Positions 9,016-17,008 of a DNA stretch of 64,000 bases are shown here, piece by piece. The stretch comes from JBIQJD01 sp044507695 (lineage in GTDB: Bacteria; Bacteroidota; Ignavibacteria; Ignavibacteriales; Ignavibacteriaceae). Under the pieces are notes generated by a model. It did no database searches and was not told the origin of the DNA. It saw only the letters and a program-made list of their open reading frames with translations. Each line of letters begins with the position of its first letter. Position 1 is the first letter of the stretch. Position numbers and translations under genes: made by a program. Location: the NCBI GenBank assembly GCA_044507695.1, contig JBIQJD010000010.1, forward strand, positions 62,001-126,000, written 5' to 3'.

Positions 9016-9921
9016 TCAAAAATTTGAAATAATTTCTGTAGCTTTATCAGCATCCGGGTTTTCAATCCAATTTATTTTTATTCCTTCGCGCTCCATCTTT
9101 CTGAACCATGTCATCTGTCTTTTTGCAAATGCATGAATAGCGCTGTTCAGCTTTTGAAACATATCGTTAAAACTTAAATTTCCTGTTAAATATCTGCTGA
9201 TGAACCTGTATTCAAGTCCGAAAAATTCAAGCCGCTCAATTGAGATGCCCGAATCAATTAGGTTTTTAACTTCATCAATCATTCCTGATTCCAGCCGCTG
9301 CCTGAGCCGCGCAGTAATTCTTTTCTTAACCTCATCTCTTCCGGGATTTATTCCTATTATGATTGGATCAATATCAGGCAATGTCAGAACGGGATTTGTT
9401 TCCCGCATGATACTTATTGCTTTAATCATTCTTTCCTTGCTTTCAAGATCAGTTACATTATGCAGTTTGGGTTTTAAAGAGAGAAGAATGTTTTTTAATG
9501 CATCTATGCCCAATTTGTTTAATTGTTCAAGTTCCGTCACATTATGCCGGGCTTTTTTTAAATTATATTTTTTTAAAACTGCATGAAGATATAATCCTGT
9601 TCCACCAGCTAAAATAGGAAGTTTTCCACGTAAGATTATATCTTCATACGCTGATTTAAATGATTCAAGAAACCTGAACAAATCAAACTCTTCATCAGGA
9701 TCAACAACATCGATTAAATGAAATGGAATCTTCTGATCATTAACAATATAATCATCATAATCTTTCCCGGTACCAATGTTCATACGGCGGAAGACCTGCC
9801 TGCTGTCAGCGGAGATTATTTCGCCATTAAATTTATACGCAAGCTGTGCGGCAAGTTTGGTTTTACCAACCGCTGTGGGTCCTAATATTACAAGAAGATT
9901 AAAAGATTTTTGATTTGCCAT
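9016..9921 (-). CDS. miaA: tRNA dimethylallyltransferase
   Basis: Transfers a dimethylallyl group to N6 of A37 in tRNAs that read codons starting with U. 301 residues. P-loop LGPTAVGKTKLA (GPTAVGKT at residues 14-21), then DSRQVFRRMNIGTGKD (the family signature DSRQVY-type), IPFHLIDVVDPDEEF, and LAGGTGLYLHAVL. The C-terminal part has YRFISRYL and FAKRQMTWFRK, also typical. Length is normal. It lies 38 bp after the cyclic-nucleotide-binding protein gene and 3 bp before the glycosyltransferase, inside one leftward operon. Confidence 0.95.
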   Translation of the reverse strand: MANQKSFNLLVILGPTAVGKTKLAAQLAYKFNGEIISADSRQVFRRMNIGTGKDYDDYIVNDQKIPFHLIDVVDPDEEFDLFRFLESFKSAYEDIILRGKLPILAGGTGLYLHAVLKKYNLKKARHNVTELEQLNKLGIDALKNILLSLKPKLHNVTDLESKERMIKAISIMRETNPVLTLPDIDPIIIGINPGRDEVKKRITARLRQRLESGMIDEVKNLIDSGISIERLEFFGLEYRFISRYLTGNLSFNDMFQKLNSAIHAFAKRQMTWFRKMEREGIKINWIENPDADKATEIISNF

Positions 9922-9959
9922 TTGAGGAATCTGCTAAGATCCATTGGAGCCGGCAAAAA

Positions 9960-11483
9960 TTATTCTGCTGCCGGTAACAAAATAGTGATTGATATTCCCT
10001 CATTTTGTGTACTGCAGAAAATGCTTCCGCCGTGATTTTCAATTATTGTATTGGCTATTAATAAGCTTGTTTTATCAGCACCTTGCTTTCCCCTGATGAA
10101 CTGTTCAAAATCAGTTTGGTTATTCTCTGCATCAGTTCCTGATCCTGAATTATTAATTTCAATCGTAATATTTTCCTGGTAAGATCTGACAATAAAGAAT
10201 AAACTTTCTGTGCGGGCCGATTCTAAAATTGTTTTGGCCAATTGAAAAACCGCTATGAAAAATTTTCTTTTGTCAATATTAACTAATGCTGTGGTTTCGT
10301 ACTTCTTATAAATTTTAATATTTGATGATTCAATATAATCAGCAAGCTGAAGGAGTATTTCATCAAGGGCAGCGCTTATGCTTTGTTTTTCTGTTTCAAA
10401 TGCTATTTCATTTTTTGCGTATGCATTTGATGTTCCTACAATTTCAGATATTATATTTGCCTGTTCGTAAAGCAGATCGATAACTTCATTAAGTTTTTCT
10501 GATTTGTTTCTTTTCTTTAATTGTTCAACATAAAATTTTAATGTTGAAATCGGATAATTCAAACTGCTGTTTATATATTCTGAAAAATATTTCAATTCAT
10601 CTTCAGAATAGTTGAGATAATTATTCTGTTCCCTTATCTCATTTTTTTCATCATCAATTTTAAAATTCTCATCTGCTGGTTTAAGAGTTACTGGTTCAAT
10701 TTCCTGCAGCAATGATTGTGATAAAGCATCATCTGTATTTACTTCATTATCGTTTTCAATTTGTGAATCATGTATTAAATCTTTATTCAGTAAATCGTCT
10801 TCATCAGTTTCTGTATGTTGAATTATTTCATCCTGCTGAACTTCAGTTTCGTTTTCCACTGTTTTATTAAAATCCCAGTTCAGATTTTCTTCTGTTTCCT
10901 CAAGCATCTCTTCAGCTTCTTTAAGATTTTTCTCCGCTTCCTGCAATTTAAATTTATCAACAGTTTCTTCCAGCTTTTCTTCAATATCCATTGGAAGCGG
11001 CTTTGGCGGGCTTTCCAGATCCCGAATCATTTCAAGATCAGTTTTTATTTCACGCGTTAATCTTCTTATTCCTGGTGTTCCTTCATCAGGTGTAGCTGAA
11101 CGGTTGAGATTCTTTTTAACTTCAGGATATTCACGAGTTAAATTATTAATTGTGTTTTTATCGAGCCTGTACAGAATACAATCAGTGTTTGCTACTGCCG
11201 AAGTTGCTCTTACCGCGTTTTCAAGAAATTCCTTTTCACCAAAAAAATCATTCTTTCCATTTTTAATAACAACAGGACTTTTAAAAACTCCAGGAATTTT
11301 TATTTTGATTTCACCATCAACAATCAGGTAAACAAATTCAGAAGGATCACCGGTTTGATATATTACATCCCCTTCTTTCTTTTCAACAAAATCTTTTTGA
11401 TTTATATTTAATTTGAAATTTTTACTGATTCCATCAAACAGACGGTTTGATTTTATAGAATCTGTATTTTTGGGCTGCGGCAT
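9960..11483 (-). CDS. Cyclic-nucleotide-binding domain protein with degenerate histidine-kinase-like C-terminus
   Basis: 507-residue soluble protein, no membrane segments. Residues ~25-125 form a cNMP-binding (CRP-like) domain: GDVIYQTGDPSEFVYLIVDGEI and FFGEKEFLENAVRATSAVA. A strongly acidic, Glu-rich linker with coiled-coil character spans ~150-290. The last ~210 residues resemble a histidine kinase: a helical pair (YINSSLNYPISTLKFYVEQL) where the H-box would be, and an ATPase-like end (FIRGKQGADKTSLLIANTIIENHGGSIFCSTQNEGISITILLP). The H-box has no His, and the N-box Asn of NLLxNAxKY is replaced (VFQLAKTILESA). It therefore looks like a pseudokinase. First gene of the operon that continues into miaA. 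The function is inference. Confidence 0.72.
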   Translation of the reverse strand: MPQPKNTDSIKSNRLFDGISKNFKLNINQKDFVEKKEGDVIYQTGDPSEFVYLIVDGEIKIKIPGVFKSPVVIKNGKNDFFGEKEFLENAVRATSAVANTDCILYRLDKNTINNLTREYPEVKKNLNRSATPDEGTPGIRRLTREIKTDLEMIRDLESPPKPLPMDIEEKLEETVDKFKLQEAEKNLKEAEEMLEETEENLNWDFNKTVENETEVQQDEIIQHTETDEDDLLNKDLIHDSQIENDNEVNTDDALSQSLLQEIEPVTLKPADENFKIDDEKNEIREQNNYLNYSEDELKYFSEYINSSLNYPISTLKFYVEQLKKRNKSEKLNEVIDLLYEQANIISEIVGTSNAYAKNEIAFETEKQSISAALDEILLQLADYIESSNIKIYKKYETTALVNIDKRKFFIAVFQLAKTILESARTESLFFIVRSYQENITIEINNSGSGTDAENNQTDFEQFIRGKQGADKTSLLIANTIIENHGGSIFCSTQNEGISITILLPAAE

Positions 11484-11508
11484 AGAAAATAGTTTTTTTC
11501 ACTTTTTA

Positions 11509-12144
11509 ATGAGCAGAAGTATAATGAATTCTAAAGAAATAGAAAACGGTGTTAAACAGATTTATGAAAATGATAAATATCTTGCAAAGGTTATTGATCT
11601 CTCGGGAAGCTGTTCGCTTCAGCTAAAAAAAGATTACTATCATGCAATTCTTCGGTCAATCATCGGGCAGCAACTATCAACCCTGGCAGCAAGAGCAATC
11701 GTTTTGCGTTTTATGGAATTTTACAATAACAAACCGCTGCCTGAAAAAATTTTAAATACATCTGTTGAAGAATTACGCGGCCTTGGTTTATCATATGCAA
11801 AGATTAGTTATGTTAAAGATTTATCATTGAAAATAATAAACGGTGAAATTCACTTCAGAGGCATTCACAAAAAAACTGATGACGAAATAATTGCAGAGCT
11901 GACTTTAGTGAAAGGAATTGGAATATGGACAGTGCACATGTTTTTAATTTTTACTTTATGCAGATTAAATGTGCTTCCTGTTAATGATCTTGGAATAAGA
12001 AAAGCGGTTATGAAACTTTACGGATTAAGAAAAATTCCTGATGAAAAAAAATTGTTAAATATTTCACGTAAGAATGGCTGGGAACCTTACAATTCAATTG
12101 CCGCCTGGTATTTGTGGAGAAGCCTTGATTTAAAATTAGTATAA
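11509..12144 (+). CDS. AlkA-like DNA-3-methyladenine glycosylase II (HhH-GPD)
   Basis: Base-excision repair enzyme that removes alkylated purines. About 211 residues. SIIGQQLSTLAARAI is the start of the HhH-GPD domain; the helix-hairpin-helix is LTLVKGIGIWTVHMFLIF; catalytic Asp lies in LPVNDLGIRKAV. There is no N-terminal AlkA_N domain, so it is the short form common in bacteria. The start is either ATG 11509 or ATG 11524; the frame is open further upstream to 11413, but that part is antisense to the neighbouring gene. I chose 11509. It is divergent from the cNMP-binding protein gene with a gap of only 25 bp. Confidence 0.87.
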   Translation: MSRSIMNSKEIENGVKQIYENDKYLAKVIDLSGSCSLQLKKDYYHAILRSIIGQQLSTLAARAIVLRFMEFYNNKPLPEKILNTSVEELRGLGLSYAKISYVKDLSLKIINGEIHFRGIHKKTDDEIIAELTLVKGIGIWTVHMFLIFTLCRLNVLPVNDLGIRKAVMKLYGLRKIPDEKKLLNISRKNGWEPYNSIAAWYLWRSLDLKLV

Positions 12145-12181
12145 CTTTCTTTCTGAATCTTAAAAACAAAAGCTGCATCTG

Positions 12182-12742
12182 ATGGACGAAACTGAATTAA
12201 TAAAGCGTGCTAAAAATGGTGATAGAAAAGCATTAGCCGAACTTGTCAAACAGAATGAAAAAACTGTATACAATTTTGCATTTAAAATCTGCCGCAATCC
12301 TGAAAAAGCAGAAAATATAATGCAGGAAACTTTTCTAAGTATGGTAAAATCGCTTTATCAGTTTGATGGTAAATCCAAAATATCAACATGGCTATACAGA
12401 ATTGTTGCAAATCATTGTTTGATGGAGTTCAGGAAAAAACGTCATCAGTTTATTTCAATTGATGATGATGAAAATGGATTATATGAAGATAAATATACTG
12501 CCGATTGGAGAGCGATTCCGGATAATGTTGCAGAGAATAATGAACTAAGGCGTGTACTTGATAGTGCTGTTGAAAAATTATCACCTGATTACAGGATTGT
12601 TTTTATGCTGCGGGATGTTGAAGGATTTTCTACCGAAGAAACAGCGAAGATGACGGACTTATCTGTTCCGGCAGTAAAATCAAGGCTGCACCGTGCAAGA
12701 GCATTTTTAAGAAAAGAAATAAATGAGGCGTTTAAAAAATGA
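12182..12742 (+). CDS. ECF-type RNA polymerase sigma factor
   Basis: Alternative sigma factor, 186 residues. Region 2 is residues ~10-80 with ENIMQETFLSMVKSLYQFDGKSKISTWLYRI (the STWLYRIA motif is the -10-binding helix). Region 4 is ~115-180 with LSPDYRIVFMLRDVEGFSTEETA and SVPAVKSRLHRARAFLRKEI as helix-turn-helix. The next gene overlaps its stop by 4 bp (ATGA) and encodes a small zinc-finger protein typical of anti-sigma factors. Its target promoters cannot be read off here. Confidence 0.93.
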   Translation: MDETELIKRAKNGDRKALAELVKQNEKTVYNFAFKICRNPEKAENIMQETFLSMVKSLYQFDGKSKISTWLYRIVANHCLMEFRKKRHQFISIDDDENGLYEDKYTADWRAIPDNVAENNELRRVLDSAVEKLSPDYRIVFMLRDVEGFSTEETAKMTDLSVPAVKSRLHRARAFLRKEINEAFKK

Positions 12743-12981
12743 GTGAACAACCTGTATCTTGTAAAGAAGTAGCAAAACACATTTGTGAAAACCTGGGCGA
12801 ACAGCTTGATTCACCCCATTGTAAAGCAATTAAAAAACATCTTGAAGATTGTGAGGAATGCAGAGAGTATTTTTCTTCTGTTGAGCGCACGATTGATTTT
12901 TACAAAAAATATGATATCAACATGCCTGCCGATGCACATAACAGGCTTATGCAGTGCCTTGGTTTAATTGATGAAGAATAG
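12739..12981 (+). CDS. Small zf-HC2-type putative anti-sigma factor
   Basis: 80-residue soluble protein with the zinc-binding anti-sigma pattern H34-x3-C38-x2-C41 (HLEDCEEC), plus H27-C28 upstream. It is cotranscribed with and overlaps the ECF sigma gene, which supports a sigma-inhibiting role. It has no transmembrane segment and no periplasmic domain, so it would sense a cytoplasmic signal, perhaps redox or metal through the zinc site. Longer family members carry a membrane anchor and sensor; this is the minimal form. Confidence 0.8.
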   Translation: MSEQPVSCKEVAKHICENLGEQLDSPHCKAIKKHLEDCEECREYFSSVERTIDFYKKYDINMPADAHNRLMQCLGLIDEE

Positions 12982-13050
12982 TTAATCAATTCAGAATCCA
13001 AACCACAAAAAAAACATCTTACCCGCGTTAAATAATTTAAAGGATTTATT

Positions 13051-13488
13051 GTGTCTGAAATTCATTATTACGAAACCAGCGTTCACTGGAAACAGGAGAG
13101 AATCGGTTCAATTACAGCAGATGGAATGCCTGAAATTGAAGTCGCAACTCCGCCTGAATTTCCCAAAGGTGTTCCGAATATTTGGTCACCTGAACATTTA
13201 TTTATTGCTTCGGCAAATGTTTGCCTGATGACAACATTTTTAGCAATTGCTGAAAATTCAAAGCTTGACTTCAAATCATTCTTAAGCAATGCAAAAGGAA
13301 AAATTGAAAAAGTGGATGGAAAATTTATGATGACTGAAATAAATTTAAATCCGAAAATTGAGATACTTGCAGAGAAAGATTTTGACAGGGCAATGCGGAT
13401 AATTGAAAAATCAGAAGCTGCCTGTTTGATCTCGAATTCAATGAAAACAAAAATTATTTTGAATCCGGAAATAACTATTGCAAATTAA
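13051..13488 (+). CDS. OsmC/Ohr-family protein
   Basis: Probable thiol-dependent peroxidase of the OsmC family. 145 residues. The two redox Cys of the family are in ASANVCLMTTFLAIA and SEAACLISNSM, and the strand SPEHLFIAS before the first is typical (normally PEEL). Start GTG with AAAGGA 8 bp upstream. It stands just after the sigma/anti-sigma pair and just before a zinc-ribbon gene and a rhodanese, so a stress-related role for the group is plausible, though the gap of 69 bp means cotranscription is not proven. Confidence 0.87.
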   Translation: MSEIHYYETSVHWKQERIGSITADGMPEIEVATPPEFPKGVPNIWSPEHLFIASANVCLMTTFLAIAENSKLDFKSFLSNAKGKIEKVDGKFMMTEINLNPKIEILAEKDFDRAMRIIEKSEAACLISNSMKTKIILNPEITIAN

Positions 13489-13514
13489 TTATCAAAAATT
13501 TGTGAGAGGGAAAA

Positions 13515-13760
13515 ATGCCTGTATTTGAATATCAATGTAAAAGCTGCAGCAGCAAATATGAAGTTTTTCATAAATCAACTTTAAAGCAGGAAGAAGTTTT
13601 CTGCCCGAATTGTAATTCAAAAGAAAACAAAAAATTGTTTTCATCGTTCAGTGCTGGAGTAAGCAGTTCAGTTGATTATTCTGATTGCGGCTGTTCAAAC
13701 GGCACTTGTGAAACTCCATACAGCAGCGGATGCGCATCGGGTTCGTGCTGTTTAAATTAG
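13515..13760 (+). CDS. FmdB-family zinc-ribbon protein
   Basis: 81 residues. N-terminal zinc ribbon with C8-x2-C11 and C30-x2-C33 (YQCKSCSSKYEVFH ... FCPNCNS), the usual FmdB regulatory-protein pattern. The tail is unusual in its Cys and Ser/Gly content (CGCSNGTC ... CASGSCC), which could bind another metal or simply be flexible. Good GAGAGGG site before the ATG. Function of the family is not well defined. Confidence 0.87.
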   Translation: MPVFEYQCKSCSSKYEVFHKSTLKQEEVFCPNCNSKENKKLFSSFSAGVSSSVDYSDCGCSNGTCETPYSSGCASGSCCLN

Positions 13761-13771
13761 CAGGAGATGGT

Positions 13772-14155
13772 ATGGTAAAATTTGGCTTCTTATTAATTTC
13801 ATTAATATTTTTATCAATTAATATTTCAATTGCACAGGAGAAGGAAAATCCATCTATGAGTATTTCAGAATTAAAAGAGAAAATGAAAACAAATAAAGAT
13901 TTGGTTATTCTTGATGTACGGACAGAAGAAGAATTACACGGACCTTTAGGACATATTGAAGGTATAGTTCATATTCCTGTTCAGGAATTAAAGAGCAGAA
14001 TTGGTGAGCTTGAAAAATTTAGTGATAAGGAGATTGCTGTTATATGCAGAACAGGCAACCGCTCTGGAGTAGCAACACAAATTTTGCAGCTTAATGGTTT
14101 TGATGCTAAGAATGTTTTAGGCGGAATGGTGGAATACCGGAGAAGTGAAAATTAA
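13772..14155 (+). CDS. Secreted rhodanese-like sulfurtransferase
   Basis: 127 residues. N-terminal signal peptide (MVKFGFLLISLIFLSINISIAQ) followed by one rhodanese domain: VILDVRTEEELHGPLGHIEGIVHIP and the active-site loop CRTGNRSG, with the catalytic Cys present. It acts outside the cytoplasmic membrane. I took ATG 13772 because of the preceding CAGGAG and the clean signal peptide; the frame also opens upstream at 13730 but inside the FmdB gene. Partner sulfur donor or acceptor unknown. A strong hairpin follows. Confidence 0.88.
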   Translation: MVKFGFLLISLIFLSINISIAQEKENPSMSISELKEKMKTNKDLVILDVRTEEELHGPLGHIEGIVHIPVQELKSRIGELEKFSDKEIAVICRTGNRSGVATQILQLNGFDAKNVLGGMVEYRRSEN

Positions 14156-14171
14156 TTCGAATTCGATTTAG

Positions 14172-14219
14172 TGCAGGTTTAAGAGAGAAATAAAATCTTC
14201 TGAACCTGCATTTTTATTT
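14172..14219. terminator. Intrinsic terminator between convergent genes
   Basis: Inverted repeat TGCAGGTT ... AACCTGCA (8 bp, both arms perfect; inner AAGA/TCTT can extend it) followed by TTTTTATTTT. It ends the rightward rhodanese transcript and lies directly at the stop of the leftward TPR gene. Confidence 0.75.
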
Positions 14220-14977
14220 TAAATCTCAGCTAATCTTCTTTTAGATTTTTCCTTTGCAAATTTATCCCTGAAATCTTCAACCTTGAGATTAAGTACTTTC
14301 TGAAGCATTTCTTTTTCCTTTCTCTCATTCTCCATAGCTCTGTAAGTTTTTGCAAGCTGGTACATGGCAACAATCATATTGGGTCTGATCTTTAATGCTT
14401 TTAAAAAATGTTTTTCTGATTGTTCAAGGCTGCCATCGGGAACATTACCAAAAAAAGTGTTTGCAAATAATCTTTCAAACCAGCTTAAGCCTGAAATTTC
14501 GCGATTGTAAATCCCCAGTATTATATATGGCAGAAAATTATCCGGATCCATTCTGATTGATTTTTCAGCATTATCTTTAATCTTACGGGCATAAGTTACT
14601 TTATCTTTTCCGCCAACATACATTGCAACATTTCCGTATGAAAGCGCAAGATAAGCATAAACGGCGGCGCTGTCCGGAAATTTATTTTTAAATATCTCCG
14701 CAAACTTTACTGCTTTATCTATATATTTTTTTGCTTCATCTCTGCGGCGGAGTTCTTTAAGTTCTTCACCGGCATCATTATATGTACGGGTTAATTTCAA
14801 CAGAACTTCATAATTATCGGGTGCTAGTTCATAGGCTTTTTCATAATTTTTCAGTGCGTTAAAATTATCAAGTTTGCTGTAATGTTTATCTCCTTCAGAA
14901 ATGTAATGAGTAAAAGAGTTGGCTTTTAATGCAGTTATGAAAAGAAGAAATATTAAAAGATGCTTCATCTGGTTCAA
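14219..14977 (-). CDS. Secreted TPR-repeat protein
   Basis: 252 residues with an N-terminal signal peptide (MKHLLIFLLFITALKANS) and tetratricopeptide repeats, e.g. DKHYSKLDNFNALKNYEKAYELAPDNYE and SEKHFLKALKIRPNMIVAMYQLAKTYRAM. It should act in the periplasm as a protein-interaction scaffold. No enzymatic motif. It stands alone: 211 bp of featureless AT-rich DNA lies upstream before the ilvD stop, and a terminator at its 3' end. Confidence 0.78.
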   Translation of the reverse strand: MNQMKHLLIFLLFITALKANSFTHYISEGDKHYSKLDNFNALKNYEKAYELAPDNYEVLLKLTRTYNDAGEELKELRRRDEAKKYIDKAVKFAEIFKNKFPDSAAVYAYLALSYGNVAMYVGGKDKVTYARKIKDNAEKSIRMDPDNFLPYIILGIYNREISGLSWFERLFANTFFGNVPDGSLEQSEKHFLKALKIRPNMIVAMYQLAKTYRAMENERKEKEMLQKVLNLKVEDFRDKFAKEKSKRRLAEI

Positions 14978-15188
14978 AAATATTATTATTCAAAACAGGA
15001 CTTTTAAAAAAATAATAATGTTAAATAAGAATATAAAATCAAATTTGTGGTAATAATTTATCTGAGATATGAATCAAATGAAGTAATGAAGAAAACTGCA
15101 ATGGCAAGGAATTCTACGGCCACAGTTTAAACCATGACCGCAGCAATTTGTTGTTTAAATTATGTGTTGAATAAAAAGTGAAAACCAA

Positions 15189-16871
15189 TTAAAACTCATC
15201 AGTTACACAGCCTTGAGAAGCTGATGAAACCGATTTAATATACTTATAGAGAATTCCTCTTTTAGCTTTCATTGGTGGTTCTTTCCATTCCAATCTTCTT
15301 TTGGCAAGGGTTTCATCATCAACATCGACTGTAAGAGTATTTTTTTCAGAATCGATTGTAATTATATCACCATTTTGTACAAGCGCAAGATTGCCGCCTG
15401 TTTGAGCTTCAGGAGTAATATGACCAACAACAAATCCGTGTGTACCTCCGGAAAATCTTCCATCTGTAATTAACGCTACAGAACTGCCTAAACCGGCTCC
15501 CATTATTGCTGAAGTAACACTCAGCATCTCTCTCATACCGGGTCCGCCTTTCGGACCTTCATAACGGATAACAACTACGTCACCGGCGGCAATTTCATTT
15601 CTTTCAATTGCGTGAAGTGTTTCTTCTTCTGAATTATAAACTTTTGCGGGGCCGGAAAATACAAGTCCTTCTTTACCTGTTATTTTTGCAACTGCCCCTT
15701 CCTGTGCAAGATTTCCATAAAGAATCTGAAGATGTCCTGTTTTCTTAATTGGTTTATCAACCGGCATTACAATTTTTTGGCCTTCAGCTAATCCGGGTAA
15801 AGCTTCAATATTTTCACCAAGAGTTTTTCCTGTAACTGTTAAGCAGTTTCCATCAATAAGATTTTCTTTAAGAAGTAATTTTTGAACAGCAGGAACTCCG
15901 CCAACATCATGTAAGTCTTCCATTACATATTTTCCGCTGGGTTTTAAATCAGCAAGATATGGAGTACGATCTGTAATTTTCTGAAAATCAGTTAATGATA
16001 AATCAATCTCTGCAGCTTTTGCCATTGCAATTAAATGAAGTGCCGCATTTGTTGAACCACCGAGAGCAATAACAACAGCAATAGCATTTTCAAATGATTT
16101 TTTTGTTAAAATATCTTTTGGCTTGATGTCTTTTTCAAGCAGATTTAACATTGCTTTGCCTGCGTTAAGGCATTCATCAAGTTTACCTCTGTCATTCGCT
16201 GGTGTGCTGGAAGAGTACGGAAGGCTTAATCCGAGAGTTTCAATTGCAGATGCCATTGTGTTAGCTGTGTACATTCCGCCGCATGCTCCGGCACCGGGGC
16301 AGGCATTTTTTAAAACATTCTTTAATGATTCTTCATTAAATTCTTTTGAGAGATATTTACCATATGCTTCAAATGCGGAAACAACATCTAATTTCTGATC
16401 ATTATAAAATCCCGCTCTTATTGTACCGCCGTAAATCATTATGCTCGGGCGGTTTAGTCTTGCCATTGCCATAACAGAGCCGGGCATATTTTTATCACAA
16501 CCCGGAATAGCAATCAATGCATCATACCACTGAGCATTCATAACTGTTTCAATTGAATCAGCAATAATATCTCTTGAAGGAAGTGAGTATTTCATTCCTT
16601 CGGTGCCCATAGAAATTCCATCACTTACTCCAATGGTATGAAAAATTAATCCAAGTATTCCAGCCTGGTTAACTCCGCTCTTAACTGCTTTTGCAAGTTC
16701 ATTAAGATGCATGTTGCACGGATTTCCTTCCCATCCCATACTTACAATTCCAACCTGTGCTTTGTTCATATCATCTTCGGTTATTCCAATTCCGTAAAGC
16801 ATTGCCTGTGAACCAACCTGTGATTTTACCTGTGTTAATCTTCTGCTATATTTGTTCAATCCTTGTTTCAT
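15189..16871 (-). CDS. ilvD: Dihydroxy-acid dehydratase
   Basis: Fe-S enzyme that dehydrates 2,3-dihydroxy-isovalerate and its homologue in valine, leucine and isoleucine synthesis. 560 residues from the ATG at 16871, which has GGGAG upstream; the frame extends 19 codons further but that part does not look like IlvD. Cluster ligands are at C52 (GNPCNMHL), C125 (PGCDKNMPGS) and C197 (CPGAGACGGMYTANTM). Later family motifs FSGGTHGFVVGHITPEA and GGPGMREML are intact. No other ilv or leu gene is in the window, so the rest of the pathway is elsewhere. Confidence 0.95.
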   Translation of the reverse strand: MKQGLNKYSRRLTQVKSQVGSQAMLYGIGITEDDMNKAQVGIVSMGWEGNPCNMHLNELAKAVKSGVNQAGILGLIFHTIGVSDGISMGTEGMKYSLPSRDIIADSIETVMNAQWYDALIAIPGCDKNMPGSVMAMARLNRPSIMIYGGTIRAGFYNDQKLDVVSAFEAYGKYLSKEFNEESLKNVLKNACPGAGACGGMYTANTMASAIETLGLSLPYSSSTPANDRGKLDECLNAGKAMLNLLEKDIKPKDILTKKSFENAIAVVIALGGSTNAALHLIAMAKAAEIDLSLTDFQKITDRTPYLADLKPSGKYVMEDLHDVGGVPAVQKLLLKENLIDGNCLTVTGKTLGENIEALPGLAEGQKIVMPVDKPIKKTGHLQILYGNLAQEGAVAKITGKEGLVFSGPAKVYNSEEETLHAIERNEIAAGDVVVIRYEGPKGGPGMREMLSVTSAIMGAGLGSSVALITDGRFSGGTHGFVVGHITPEAQTGGNLALVQNGDIITIDSEKNTLTVDVDDETLAKRRLEWKEPPMKAKRGILYKYIKSVSSASQGCVTDEF

Positions 16872-17008
16872 TTTTCTCCCGGTGTTTAAATTGAAACTTT
16901 TTAATGAATCACAATTTAATAATTTCAAAAGATTTTAATAAGATTTACTATGTTAAAATTGAAGTATTTTTTTGTACAGGAGAAATAATTAATCTAATCG
17001 GGAATTTT

